A stretch of DNA of 64,000 nt from Desulfovibrio sp. (GCF_019424165.1 NZ_JAHZAA010000002.1:50041-114040); one strand, 5' to 3'. Shown: positions 51,137 to 60,469, counted from the first letter of the stretch. A program made the numbers and translations. Notes: generated by a model from the sequence alone, not told the origin.

Positions 51137-52453
51137 CTACCATGCTCGCGAAGGCTCTTCGCCGAGCAAAACTCCGGCCAGCCAGTCCCTCGCGGCCTTC
51201 ATGCAGCCCTCAGGCAAAGGCCAGGGTGGATCGTCCGTCACTGCCGCGCCGGGCAGGCGCAGGCCGCCATGATGCAAAAAAAATCCTGCGGCATCACACA
51301 AGGGAGAAAAAACAGGAGGAATTGGCATATTGCCCTTCGCGGTATTGCCGCAGGCGAGCGCCGAAGCCAGGTCTACGGCAGGGCCGTCACCGGCCGCCAC
51401 AGGCTCTTCCGGCTCCGCATACAGGTTGTCTCCCCACAGGGCATGTCCCATACCCGCCGCGTGCGCGCGGATCTGATGGCGCGCGCCCCTGCGTATGCGG
51501 CAGGCCGCCAGCGTAAGCCCCCCGGCCGGAACCGGCAGCCCACCCGCTTCCGCCTTCACAACAGAACCATCCGCTTCCGGCTCCACGCCTTGTGCAGGCC
51601 CAAACAGTGCGTGCAGGGCCTGTACAGATGCATCGCCGGGCTTCCAGACATGCAGGGGCCAAAATTCCGTCCAGCGCGTGTGGTGCGCGAGTGCGGGCAG
51701 CACGCGGCTCTTGCGCCTTCCGCTTACGTCCAGTTGCTGCCGCGCCACGGCAGGCCCGGAAAGCACCCCCGAAAGCAGGGCTACATAGCGTTTTTCGCAC
51801 AGCCCCGCCGCTTCTGCCGCACGAAACGCTTCAGCGGCAGCAGCCGAGAGTGCCGCGCACAAAAGCCCCGAAGTGCCGAAATCCAGCCGTTGCAACAAGG
51901 CGAGCCGTGCCGGATCGAAATCATTGCCGCTGCTGCTTTTTTCAGCCCACAGGGCAGCAAGAGCAGGGGCCAGGGCCTCCACGCTCATGCCGCAAGCACC
52001 CGCCAGCGCAGCACTGTGCATACGCGCGGGCTTGCTGAAAAAACAGTATTCGCCCTGCCTGCCGAGCATGCGCAGCCCGCTGGCGGCAGCCGCAGAGCCG
52101 GAAGAAAACGCCGTGCAGGAAAGCTCACTGCCCAAGGCCGCCGGGGCGTTTCGTGCCTCCATGCCGTGCAGGCGCACCACATCCCCCTGGCGCATGCGGC
52201 GCGAGGCGCTTGCGGCACGGCCGTTTACCGATACGCCGCCATTTTCAATACAACGCCTGCGCCCGCGCAGGCCCATATGCGGCAAAAGGTATTCCAGAGC
52301 CTGATCAAGCCGCAAGCCTGCATGCTGATGGTCCACGCAAAATTCCTGCGCGGGCGCGGCAACGGGGCCGCCAGCGGCTGTGTCCGGTGATGTGTCGTCC
52401 TGTCCCTTGCCGTCCTGCCGGTTCGCGCAAAGAGTTTTGTGCGCGGGCTTCAT
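51137..52453 (-). CDS. RluA-family RNA pseudouridine synthase
   Basis: This isomerises uridine to pseudouridine in rRNA or tRNA. The protein has 438 residues: an S4 RNA-binding domain (RLDQALEYLLPHMGLRGRR), a catalytic domain with LLQRLDFGTSGLL (the catalytic Asp) and the RRGARHQIRAHAAGMGHALW motif. It is longer than typical RluA (about 320) through Ala-rich insertions in the middle and N-terminus. The gene starts one base after the CofD-like stop (TGAATG). Target site unknown. Confidence 0.9.
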   Translation of the reverse strand: MKPAHKTLCANRQDGKGQDDTSPDTAAGGPVAAPAQEFCVDHQHAGLRLDQALEYLLPHMGLRGRRRCIENGGVSVNGRAASASRRMRQGDVVRLHGMEARNAPAALGSELSCTAFSSGSAAAASGLRMLGRQGEYCFFSKPARMHSAALAGACGMSVEALAPALAALWAEKSSSGNDFDPARLALLQRLDFGTSGLLCAALSAAAAEAFRAAEAAGLCEKRYVALLSGVLSGPAVARQQLDVSGRRKSRVLPALAHHTRWTEFWPLHVWKPGDASVQALHALFGPAQGVEPEADGSVVKAEAGGLPVPAGGLTLAACRIRRGARHQIRAHAAGMGHALWGDNLYAEPEEPVAAGDGPAVDLASALACGNTAKGNMPIPPVFSPLCDAAGFFLHHGGLRLPGAAVTDDPPWPLPEGCMKAARDWLAGVLLGEEPSRAW

Positions 52454-53683
52454 TCATATCTCCGCGGCATTGCCGGACAAAAGCTCAAGAAGGGCGCGCG
52501 CTGTCAGCTCCGGATCATGATGCTGCGGATCGTTCTCATACACCAGGGGGCGGTCGATCAGGCGCACGCCCATCTCTTCCACGGCACGTCGCACCTCGGA
52601 GCCAAAGCCGCCCTCATAGCGTCCGTGGCGCGAATCCACCAGCACATAATGAAGAAGCCGTCCGGTGGTCGCCTCGGGGGCGTCTTCGCGCAGATGCCGC
52701 AAAATCATGGCTGCCTGCCCGGCAATGCCAAGGCCAAACAGCTCGGCATCACCGCCTGAATTGGGAATAAATATCTTGGGGCATTGGGCATCGGCCACCG
52801 TGCGCCCCACTCCCTGAGGCAGGAGGTTTGCAAGCACGCTGGTATAGAAGCTGCCCATCGGATAGCATATGGCCCCCGCCGAACCAAGGTATACGCTGGA
52901 TGCCGGGGCCAGCGGCGGGCGGCAGGCGGTGGCGGCAAGCTGGGAGTAGTCGCTGGTATCCAGCCTTTCCGGCTCATGTACCGTAAGAAAAAGCCGCTTC
53001 ACGGGCCGGGGAAGATTTCTGAACCGGTGCTGGCCCACAAGAATCGAACCGTCATCCAGCTCAGCCGCCAGATGCAGGCTTTCGTTCACAATGGGGCGCA
53101 CCACACCCCGCGTTTGCAGCAAACGGCTGAAAAAGGCCAGAACCGGCCCGAAATCACGTTTATGATGCAGGTAGCCGCCCGCCAGCACAAGATTGCCGAA
53201 ACAGGCCCGGTACGGGTCAAAGTCCGGTGGCATGCGCTGCAGAAAAAAATTCAGATGCAAGCGCAGGGCATCGGCAAACACATCCGGCATACCTGCCCAT
53301 ACGGGATGCCCGGCCCGGCCCATTTCCACAAGCTGCCGCCGCAGGCCATCGGCAGGGTCTTTGCCCCCAGCCGCGCCATCTTTGTCTGCCGCCGGCAACT
53401 CCTCGTGCGAAGGCAGACGCCCAGCGCAGAAATCCAGCACGGATGCGGGTACCACATTGTTGTCGGCAAGCGCCAGCAGACGATTGCGGATATCGCCCAT
53501 GGCGGGCATGGCAAAAGCCTGGCGCAATGCCGCTGAACTGCCGCCGGAATCGAATGTGGTCACCAGATGAACAGAGTTGTGGGTATGCCTGGTCAGTTCG
53601 CGACTCAGGGCGCGCAAGGCGGTGCCGCCGGTAAAAAAGGTCAGGCGCGGCCCCAGGGCCGGAAAGGCCGAAAGGCCGCTCAC
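52454..53683 (-). CDS. CofD/YvcK-like protein, GAK-system type
   Basis: This is a 409-residue protein of the CofD/YvcK fold. LTFFTGGTALRALSREL and VTTFDSGGSSAALRQAF match the phosphate-binding loops of the CofD family, and YLGSAGAICYPMGSFYTSVL and NSGGDAELFGLG follow. The subgroup resembles the one annotated as GAK-system CofD-like in sulfate reducers, where it accompanies an ATP-grasp enzyme and an HprK-like kinase; neither is in the window. I start at GTG 53683, which overlaps the exonuclease stop in GTGA. Function unknown; the subgroup name is from memory of motifs. Confidence 0.78.
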   Translation of the reverse strand: MSGLSAFPALGPRLTFFTGGTALRALSRELTRHTHNSVHLVTTFDSGGSSAALRQAFAMPAMGDIRNRLLALADNNVVPASVLDFCAGRLPSHEELPAADKDGAAGGKDPADGLRRQLVEMGRAGHPVWAGMPDVFADALRLHLNFFLQRMPPDFDPYRACFGNLVLAGGYLHHKRDFGPVLAFFSRLLQTRGVVRPIVNESLHLAAELDDGSILVGQHRFRNLPRPVKRLFLTVHEPERLDTSDYSQLAATACRPPLAPASSVYLGSAGAICYPMGSFYTSVLANLLPQGVGRTVADAQCPKIFIPNSGGDAELFGLGIAGQAAMILRHLREDAPEATTGRLLHYVLVDSRHGRYEGGFGSEVRRAVEEMGVRLIDRPLVYENDPQHHDPELTARALLELLSGNAAEI

Positions 53684-54324
53684 GCACCGCCCCCGCAGGT
53701 TACGGCAGGCCAACCGGCAGGCCTGGCAGCAGGAATAAGACCAAGCTCGCACATGCGGATAAAGATAAGGCGGCCTATCCAGGCATCGGTGGCGGCATAG
53801 GCGATCTGCCTGGCGCTAAGCTCGGGCAGGCTCCAGTTTGAGCACTGGGACCCCTTGGAAACACGCCAGCCGAAAAAATTGGCCGCCAGCGTGCGCAGCC
53901 CCTGGCTGGGCAGCTTGTGCGCGCGAGCGACGCCGCCGAGATCCACCAGGCCCGCAGGCTCAAAGTCGTGCAGTTTTGCCAGGTCGCGCATGTCATCCCG
54001 AATGCCCACGCCCGCCTTGACCTGCACGGGATTGGCGAGCAGGTCTGCCAGGTGCGGGCCGAAGGGCAGCCAGGACAACTGGATAAGATAAACAGCCTGG
54101 GCCGTTGCCAGCTGGATGAGCGCAGGCGAATTGCGCCTGCCCTTGCGGAAGGACGGACGTGTTTCGGTATCAAAGCCCAGAATACTTTCCTCACGCAACA
54201 GGGGCAGCGCAGCCTGCCAGTCAGCCTCGCTGCGTACCACATGCACCGGCCCCTCGTAATGACACAGGGGCAAGGTGTTTATCTCTTCGCTGCTCAGGCG
54301 GCGGCGTAGAACGTCCATATCCAT
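53680..54324 (-). CDS. DEDD 3'-5' exonuclease (RNase D-like)
   Basis: This is a 214-residue stand-alone DEDDy exonuclease domain. Exo I is ILGFDTETRPSF, Exo II is AGVGIRDDMRDLAKL and Exo III is AYAATDAWIGRLI (Tyr and Asp four apart). There is no HRDC domain, so it is shorter than RNase D and closer to small plant WEX-like or bacterial homologs. It acts on RNA or DNA 3' ends. ATG 54324 is the start. It overlaps the CofD-like gene by GTGA and follows mnmE by 15 bases. Confidence 0.9.
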   Translation of the reverse strand: MDMDVLRRRLSSEEINTLPLCHYEGPVHVVRSEADWQAALPLLREESILGFDTETRPSFRKGRRNSPALIQLATAQAVYLIQLSWLPFGPHLADLLANPVQVKAGVGIRDDMRDLAKLHDFEPAGLVDLGGVARAHKLPSQGLRTLAANFFGWRVSKGSQCSNWSLPELSARQIAYAATDAWIGRLIFIRMCELGLIPAARPAGWPAVTCGGGA

Positions 54325-54339
54325 AAATTGGTTACCAAA

Positions 54340-55746
54340 CTATTTGCCGATACAAAATTGAGAAAAAACCCTGTCCAGCACCTCAGCGGGGCTGCTCAGG
54401 CCTGTTACCTCCGCCAGATGAGCGGCAGCCACGTCCAGGCGCACGGCGCAACAGTCATACGGCCGCCCGGCATCCACATCTTCCCGCAGGGCCGCCAGTT
54501 CGGCCAGAGCCGCTTCCAGCGCCATGCTTTGCCGCGCATTGGGCGCAAGCCCCTCTTCTGCGGCAGCTCCTCCGCTGCCGGCCAGCAGCAGGGCGCGCAA
54601 GCTTTCGGCCATGTCCTCCACCTGTGTATCGGAAAAAGCGCTTGTTGTGCAACAGGTTTGCCCCTGAATCCAGCGAGGCGGAAAAACCGAAGGCGTACAC
54701 AGGTCGCATTTGTTCCATACAACCAGCACAGGCGTATCACCGGCAAGCTCAAGAACTTCTCTGGCAGCGGGGTCAGGGCAGGTTTCGGCAGCGGCTCCGG
54801 CTTCTCCCAAAGCACCGCCGTCAAGCACCAGAACAACAGCGTCGGCTTCGGCCAGTTTTTGCCTGCTGCGCTCAACACCCATCTCTTCAATGCTTTCCGC
54901 AGCCTTGCGCAAGCCTGCCGTATCTGTCAGACGCACGGGCAGGCCGCCAAGATCGCAAGCTTCTTCAAGAAAATCCCGCGTTGTGCCGGGAATATCAGTA
55001 ACCAGAGCGCGGTTGCGTCCAAGCAGCGCGTTCATGAGGCTCGACTTGCCCGCATTGACCGCCCCGGCCAGCACAACCACAGCACCCTGCTGCATTACCC
55101 GCGCCCTGCGGCTGCCCTGAAGCAGGTGACGCAAGGCCGCAGCCACTTTTTCCACAGCCGCGCTGAACGTGGGCGCATCCATACCTTCCACTTCATCATC
55201 GGGAAAATCCACGGCCACGCAGACCTGCATGCGCAGATCTTCAAGCTCACGCCGCAACGTCTCTGTCCGGCGGGCCAGCAGGCCGTCCAGGCGGTTCAGG
55301 CCGTAACGCAGGGCTTCGCGCGAAGGCGCGGCAATAAGCTCGGCCACGGCTTCAGCCTGGCTCAGGTCTATACGGCCATTGATAAAGGCCCGGCGCGAAA
55401 ATTCGCCATGCTGCGCCTGGCGCGCTCCGAGGCGCAAGGCAGCCTCAAGCACTGACTGCACAATGAATGGACCGCCATGACAATGTATTTCAGCCACATC
55501 TTCGCCGGTAAAACTGCGTGGGCCGGGCATAAAGACGGCCAGCACGTCATCCAGATTTTCCCCGTTCCAGTCCACAACGCGCCCCCTGTGCAGAAACCAG
55601 GGGCGAAAGTTTTCAAACTTCGGCGACATGGGCAAAAACATGCGCGCAAGTGTCTGCTTGGCTTCGGGGCCGGAAATACGCACAATGCCGACCCCGCCGG
55701 ATCCGGGGGGCGTGGCTATGGCTGCTATGGTATCGTTGGTGCTCAT
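54340..55746 (-). CDS. mnmE: tRNA modification GTPase MnmE
   Basis: MnmE is the GTPase partner of MnmG in cmnm5U34 synthesis and forms a dimer with it. The 468-residue protein has the N-terminal tetrahydrofolate-binding domain (begins STNDTIAAIATPPGSGGVGIV), a G domain with GAVNAGKSSLMNALLG, GTTRDFLEE, DTAGLR and NKCD, and the C-terminal Cys-Ile-Gly-Lys tail needed for activity. I start at ATG 55746; upstream in-frame sequence is non-coding. It is downstream of jag but separated by 828 bases. Confidence 0.97.
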   Translation of the reverse strand: MSTNDTIAAIATPPGSGGVGIVRISGPEAKQTLARMFLPMSPKFENFRPWFLHRGRVVDWNGENLDDVLAVFMPGPRSFTGEDVAEIHCHGGPFIVQSVLEAALRLGARQAQHGEFSRRAFINGRIDLSQAEAVAELIAAPSREALRYGLNRLDGLLARRTETLRRELEDLRMQVCVAVDFPDDEVEGMDAPTFSAAVEKVAAALRHLLQGSRRARVMQQGAVVVLAGAVNAGKSSLMNALLGRNRALVTDIPGTTRDFLEEACDLGGLPVRLTDTAGLRKAAESIEEMGVERSRQKLAEADAVVLVLDGGALGEAGAAAETCPDPAAREVLELAGDTPVLVVWNKCDLCTPSVFPPRWIQGQTCCTTSAFSDTQVEDMAESLRALLLAGSGGAAAEEGLAPNARQSMALEAALAELAALREDVDAGRPYDCCAVRLDVAAAHLAEVTGLSSPAEVLDRVFSQFCIGK

Positions 55747-56574
55747 GATGTCTACTGCCCGCTGGCTGCCGGGCGCGCCCCGTCGTAGTGCGGCGTGAAA
55801 GTTCAGAAAATGCGGCTCCGCCTTTCGCGCGCGGCGAAGAAAGTGAAAACCGCAATAACTCGGCGTACAGAAATACTTTTTACGGCAAATTCCGGGGCAG
55901 CATACCCGGTACTGCCTTCGCAGTCCATACGAAAGCACTTTGCCGACCGGCCCGCGCGCCGGAACAAACTCGTAATAAACCAGAAACAGGCGCGAAATCG
56001 AATCCAACAGGTCTGGAAGGCAGACGCGCGGCTGCCTTCACCCTGCCTGTCTGTACCGGGGAATGCCTAGCGCACGCCGCTGCACGCGCACGCGCACGCC
56101 TCGCCTGCACGGCAAACGTAACAAAACAGCCGTATGCCCTCAAGAATGCAGCGGATGCTTGAACGCAATGCCCCGTGGCTGCCTGGAGACAGTGCTGCTT
56201 TACATCCGCGGACTGACCGCGCGGGCAGACGGCAAAAAGACTGCGCTTCAAGCCATATGCCGTTGCCGCAGGCTTGCGGATGAAGTTCCCACCGCAGCGA
56301 GTCTGCGCTGTGAAACGCTGAAGCAGCATTGTAAAAAACTGAAAATACGGATTGTCAAAGACAACACGCTCCGGCAGGCTCGAGCGTGTAAAACGCAGAC
56401 CATTCTGTGCAGGCAGCGCGAACCGCAAGCAGTAAAACACAAGCAGTTTTTCAGGATACTGACGTGGGGTATTTGTCATGGCGGGCTGCACAGGCAGCGC
56501 CCGCGTCAAAAACGCTACGGCGCGGACTTTTGACTGATCCGCGCCGTACTGTAACGTGTTGCCAGAGCAATACG
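55747..56574. other. Unusual long gap between jag and mnmE
   Basis: There are 828 bases without a gene I can defend. A minus-strand frame (55880-56509) and a plus-strand frame (56063-56533) overlap but are Cys/Arg-rich with no family resemblance. The jag stop codon is inside a hairpin (56552-56577) described separately. Confidence 0.45.
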
Positions 56575-56577
56575 TTA
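56552..56577. repeat. Hairpin carrying the TTGCTCTGG element at the end of jag
   Basis: TAACGTGTTGC (56552-56562) pairs with GCAATACGTTA (56567-56577) with one mismatch. Its minus strand contains ATTGCTCTGGCAAC, shared with repeat copy A. The jag stop TAA lies in the stem. Confidence 0.5.
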
Positions 56578-57942
56578 ATTTTTTTCGGTCTTTCTGCGCA
56601 GTATGACGACCCGCTTCAAGGGGCCGTCGCCCGTGCTGCGCGTCTGCACGTCGGTAGCGTCCTGAAGACAGACATGCACAATACGGCGGTGATAGGAAGA
56701 CAGGGGCCGCGTGGAATAGGAGCGGCCGCTCTGGCGCACCTTGTCGGCCAGGGCAAGGGCCATCTCGCGCAGCCGTTCATCCTGACGCCGGCGGTATTCA
56801 CCGGCATCAAGCTGCACGCGCACAGCGGCATTCATGCCTCGCGACACAATACGCGAAATCATGTACTGGAGCGAGGCCAGAGTCTGGCCTTCGCGGCCGA
56901 TGAGCAGACCGGAATCTTCTTCACTTTCAATGCCCACCTGCACCCTGCCGCCGACCACAGCCACTTCAAGCTGTACGGCTTCGCCCACTATGGGGCGTAC
57001 CAGGCTGCGCACGGTTTCGTGCACGAGGGCTATAAGCCGCTCCTGATCAAGCTGCTCCAGGGGGGTAACGGGCAGCCCTTCAGCCGCTTCTTCAAAATCG
57101 TCGTCCAGCATATCCGCAGCGCCGGGGCGAGCCTGGCGTGAAGCGTCACGCCCGCCTTCTTTCACCGCGCTGCGGTTTTCACGAGTGTCGCGGCCCTCAC
57201 GGGGTTCGTTCCTGCGGCCGCGGCCTTCGCCGCGCCTGCCGTTTTCCGCATGCCCGTTCTGACCACGCCCGGAAGCCCTGTCGGACCTTTCGCCGTTCTT
57301 GCCAGCGCCAGCAGGCTTTTCTACAGGCTTTTCACCATTGCAGGCGCTGCTCTCGTCACCGGACTTTGCCGTCCCGTTTTTACGCGCGCCCTTGCCGTCA
57401 TTACGGGGAGCACTTTTTTCGGTGCACCGCCCGGTATTTTTTTCATGCTTTTTTTCGGGCTTCTGGCTGGCATTTCCGGCGGGGCGTTCTGCGTCACGAG
57501 GGCTTTCGCCCCGCGTGACAGCGGCGTCCGCGGTGCCTTCAGTCCCTGCTGTCGCTTCTTCCTGACCGCCCTTGCGGCCACGGGCACGGTCATGACGTTT
57601 TTCCTGCCGGGGCGCAGAAGACGGAGACTCTTCACGCTGACGCGACGTCCGGGCCTTGCCGTCCGCACCTGCAACAGGCTCGCTCGCGGCTTCAGCAGGA
57701 GCATCGTCGGAGGGGGCGGCCTGCCCCCCCTTGCGTCCCAATATGTTTTCAACAGCCTCGCGCAGTTGCACCCGGCGGGCGCGAACCTTGGCCTTACGCG
57801 CCCCGACGATGCCGAAGATGCCGGACTTGGAATCCTGCACGATCTCGATTTCCAGTTTTTCACGCGCCGTATTGAAGTAGCCGCAGGCTTCCTCTATGGC
57901 ACTGTCCAGGTCTTTACCCTGGAATTCCTTAAACCCTTCCAT
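56575..57942 (-). CDS. jag: Jag/KhpB-type RNA-binding protein
   Basis: This is a 455-residue protein with three parts. The Jag N-terminal domain is at about 1-60 (MEGFKEFQGKDLDSAIEEAC). A long low-complexity linker rich in Lys, Glu, Gly and Arg spans about 70-280. The C-terminal KH domain has IGREGQTLASLQYM and is followed by an R3H domain ending in YHRRIVHVCLQD. The linker is much longer than in Firmicute Jag. I choose ATG 57942, with GAGGATGA upstream, over the ATG two codons earlier. It is part of the rpmH-rnpA-yidD-yidC-jag cluster. Confidence 0.93.
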   Translation of the reverse strand: MEGFKEFQGKDLDSAIEEACGYFNTAREKLEIEIVQDSKSGIFGIVGARKAKVRARRVQLREAVENILGRKGGQAAPSDDAPAEAASEPVAGADGKARTSRQREESPSSAPRQEKRHDRARGRKGGQEEATAGTEGTADAAVTRGESPRDAERPAGNASQKPEKKHEKNTGRCTEKSAPRNDGKGARKNGTAKSGDESSACNGEKPVEKPAGAGKNGERSDRASGRGQNGHAENGRRGEGRGRRNEPREGRDTRENRSAVKEGGRDASRQARPGAADMLDDDFEEAAEGLPVTPLEQLDQERLIALVHETVRSLVRPIVGEAVQLEVAVVGGRVQVGIESEEDSGLLIGREGQTLASLQYMISRIVSRGMNAAVRVQLDAGEYRRRQDERLREMALALADKVRQSGRSYSTRPLSSYHRRIVHVCLQDATDVQTRSTGDGPLKRVVILRRKTEKN

Positions 57943-57984
57943 AATCATCCTCGTTCCAATAGGTATCGCAAGCCGTCGCTGCGG

Positions 57985-59631
57985 CTATTTCGCGGCGGCG
58001 CTGGCCTTGAACTTCCGGATCATCATCTGCTGCTGCGCTATGGAAAGCACGTTGTTGACCAGCCAGTACAGCACCAGCCCCGAGGGGAAGTTCAGGAAAA
58101 GCGCCGTAAAGATAAGGGGAAGAAACATCATGATCTTCTGCTGCGTGGGATCTGTGGCCGGGGGGCTCATCCGCTGCTGCAGGAACATGGTCAGGCCCAT
58201 AATCACGGGCGTAATGTACAGGGGATCCTTGGTGGACAGGTCAGCCAGCCACAGGATGTCCGTTCCGGGCAGATAGGTGATAAAGGGCGCATGGCGCAGC
58301 TCGATGGATGTGAGCAGGGCCTGGTACAGGCCAAAGAACACGGGCAACTGGATGAGGATGGGTACACAGCCGCTGGCGGGGTTGACGCCATAGGTCTTGT
58401 AGAGGGCCATGACCTCTTTGTTCATCTGTTCCTTGTTGTCCTTGAACTTCTCGCGAATCTCCATCATATGCGGCTGGAGCTTCTTCATCTTTTCCATAGA
58501 GGCGTAGCTCTTGGCCGTCAGGGGCCAGAAGGCGGCCTTGATGAGCACGGTCAGCAGAATGATTGCCAGACCCCAGTTATGCACATACTTGTGGAAAAAT
58601 TCCAGCAACCACAGAAGACCCTTGGCAATGATGTGAAAAAAGCCGAGGTCAACACTCTTGGCAAGCTGGGGCGAAACGGCCTGCAACTCGGAGCGCACCT
58701 TGGGACCAACCCAGTAGGAAACAGAAAGTTCCTTTTCCTGCCCGGGGCCTAGCAGGGTTTCCTGCTCTTCCACGGCGGTGCGGTACACATTCTGCTGCAT
58801 TACGCCCTTGACGGTCACGTTATTCACATCACCGGGCAGCACGGCCGCAAGAAAATACGTGCTCATGGCCCCGGCCCAGTAAATTTTGCCTACAGCCTGC
58901 ACACCCGTGCTTTCAAGGGTGCTGGCCGAGCTTTCTTCCTTGAGGCTGCCGTCGTTATCCCATGCCACTCGCATGGCATCGTAACGGTCGCCCGCGGCAT
59001 TGCTGGCATCAGCGGCCACCGTGTAGCTCACGCGCACGCTGCGGGCCTGCTCGGTCTGGTTCACCACGCGGATTTTTTCGCGGATAAGATAGTTGGTGGC
59101 GCTAAAGGTCATTTCGCGCACCACGCGCAGGTTGTCCACCTCGCCCACGAGGCGCAGTGTACCCTGCTGGCCCTGCTCAAGAGCAAGCCCGTTTTCGTCG
59201 GTGTCCATAGACCACTGGCCCGTACTCCACGAAGGCTGGCTGTTGATGACAAGCCCCAAAGGCGCCACCTGGGCGCTCTTGGGATCAACCATGTTCACCT
59301 GAGGCGAGTCGGCCGCAAGGCCTACCTGGTATTTTTTCAGCTTGAATGAACGCAGGGCGCCGCCGCCGCTGTAGACCACGGCTTCGTAAAGGGGGGTGTC
59401 CACAGTAAGGTCGCGCCCGGAGGCAGGCGTGAAGACGGGCAGGCTGGCCTGTGCGGGCGCGGCCTGCGTCTGGGCCTGGGGCTGCAACTGGGCGGCCTGC
59501 TGGTCCTGGCTTTGCTGGGCCACCGGGGCAGGCCGGGTCGCCCAGCCCATATACTCGGCCAGATAGCCCCAGCCAACAATGACAATAAGACAAAGAACAA
59601 TGGCAACGAGAAGATTTTTACCGTCTTGCAT
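57985..59631 (-). CDS. yidC: Membrane protein insertase YidC
   Basis: YidC inserts and folds inner-membrane proteins alone or with SecYEG. The protein has 548 residues: an N-terminal helix, a Gln/Ala/Pro-rich linker, a large periplasmic beta domain with LRVVREMTFSATNYLIREKI, then the five-helix core with SGCVPILIQLPVFFGLYQAL and the hydrophilic groove region. I start at ATG 59631 (AGGAG 11 bases upstream), but an in-frame GTG at 59643 overlaps the yidD stop in GTGA and could be the true start. Confidence 0.96.
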   Translation of the reverse strand: MQDGKNLLVAIVLCLIVIVGWGYLAEYMGWATRPAPVAQQSQDQQAAQLQPQAQTQAAPAQASLPVFTPASGRDLTVDTPLYEAVVYSGGGALRSFKLKKYQVGLAADSPQVNMVDPKSAQVAPLGLVINSQPSWSTGQWSMDTDENGLALEQGQQGTLRLVGEVDNLRVVREMTFSATNYLIREKIRVVNQTEQARSVRVSYTVAADASNAAGDRYDAMRVAWDNDGSLKEESSASTLESTGVQAVGKIYWAGAMSTYFLAAVLPGDVNNVTVKGVMQQNVYRTAVEEQETLLGPGQEKELSVSYWVGPKVRSELQAVSPQLAKSVDLGFFHIIAKGLLWLLEFFHKYVHNWGLAIILLTVLIKAAFWPLTAKSYASMEKMKKLQPHMMEIREKFKDNKEQMNKEVMALYKTYGVNPASGCVPILIQLPVFFGLYQALLTSIELRHAPFITYLPGTDILWLADLSTKDPLYITPVIMGLTMFLQQRMSPPATDPTQQKIMMFLPLIFTALFLNFPSGLVLYWLVNNVLSIAQQQMMIRKFKASAAAK

Positions 59632-59639
59632 GGGGGCGA

Positions 59640-59903
59640 TCACTCCTGGGACAATGGCGGAACGTCACGGCGACGTCGTGATGGTGGAACAGGGTCATAG
59701 CCCGAACCGCCCCAAGGGTGACAGCGGGCCAGACGCTTGAGCGCCAGCCAGCCGCCCCGCAACACGCCGTGGGTCATTACGGCCTCGGCGGCATAGGCGG
59801 AACAGGTAGGATAATAACGGCAGGCAGGGGGCAGCACAGGCGAAATGCAGCGCTGGTAAACGCGTATGGGAAAAACGCAGATCACACGCAACATGTGGCT
59901 CAT
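59640..59903 (-). CDS. yidD: Membrane insertion efficiency factor YidD
   Basis: This is a small membrane-associated protein, 87 residues long, that helps YidC. The family signature is [15 protein letters not shown], with [11 protein letters not shown] before it and [17 protein letters not shown] at the end. It overlaps rnpA by ATGA and ends a few bases before yidC. Confidence 0.96.
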
Positions 59904-60292
59904 GGCAAACCATCCAATGCCGAAGAGCCCGGCAGATGCCGGGCCATACGCCGCAACAGGGGCAAAAGCTCAGCAGCCACACGGGCATAATCCAGTGCGG
60001 CTTCTCCAGCATGCTTTTTTGCTACGGTAACAATATCGGCCTCCACGGGCAGCTCCTCTCTGTGCAGGCGGTAGAATTCCCGCAAGAGTCTCTTGACGCG
60101 ATTGCGTACCACAGCCTTACCCACCTTGCGGGAAACGGCCATGCCGGTACGCGCGCGAAGACCGGGACAAGCCCGCGGCAACACGAAGACAAGGAAATGC
60201 TCGGTGTGGTAGCGCCTGCCCCGCTCGTAGCAGGCTGTAAACTCCACCCGGCGGCGGATGCGCAACTGTCGGGGCAGGAGGTACCGGCGCAT
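59900..60292 (-). CDS. rnpA: Ribonuclease P protein component
   Basis: RnpA binds the catalytic RNA of RNase P and aids 5' maturation of tRNAs. The 130-residue protein has the RNR motif in [18 protein letters not shown] and the phenylalanine-containing [11 protein letters not shown]. It begins at ATG 60292 with GAGCTTTC upstream. It follows rpmH by 42 bases and overlaps yidD, the universal arrangement. Confidence 0.96.
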
Positions 60293-60334
60293 GAAAGCTC
60301 CCTAATGACGAACGGGGGCAGTCCCCCCGTTCAA

Positions 60335-60469
60335 CTAGGCGCTCAGGCGTTTACGGCCTTTAGCACGACGACGACGCAGCACCGCGCGCCCCCCTGGGGT
60401 GGCCATACGGGCGCGAAAGCCGTGAGTGCGTGCCCTTCTGATTTTGCTCGGCTGATATGTTCTTTTCAT
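60335..60469 (-). CDS. rpmH: 50S ribosomal protein L34
   Basis: This is a 44-residue basic protein of the large subunit. MKRTYQPSKIRRARTHGF and GGRAVLRRRRAKGRKRLS are the complete, standard sequence. The upstream in-frame extension to 60580 has no coding look. AAGGAG lies about six bases before ATG 60469. First gene of the rpmH-rnpA-yidD-yidC-jag cluster. Confidence 0.98.
   Translation of the reverse strand: MKRTYQPSKIRRARTHGFRARMATPGGRAVLRRRRAKGRKRLSA

Noticed and set aside
55880..56509. 209-codon minus-strand frame in the jag-mnmE gap
   Set aside because: No ribosome site, no motif, and an equally long plus-strand frame overlaps it.
57250..58752. 500-codon plus-strand frame across jag and yidC
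   Set aside because: Antisense to two well-identified genes; hydrophobic runs are complements of the Lys/Glu-rich linker.
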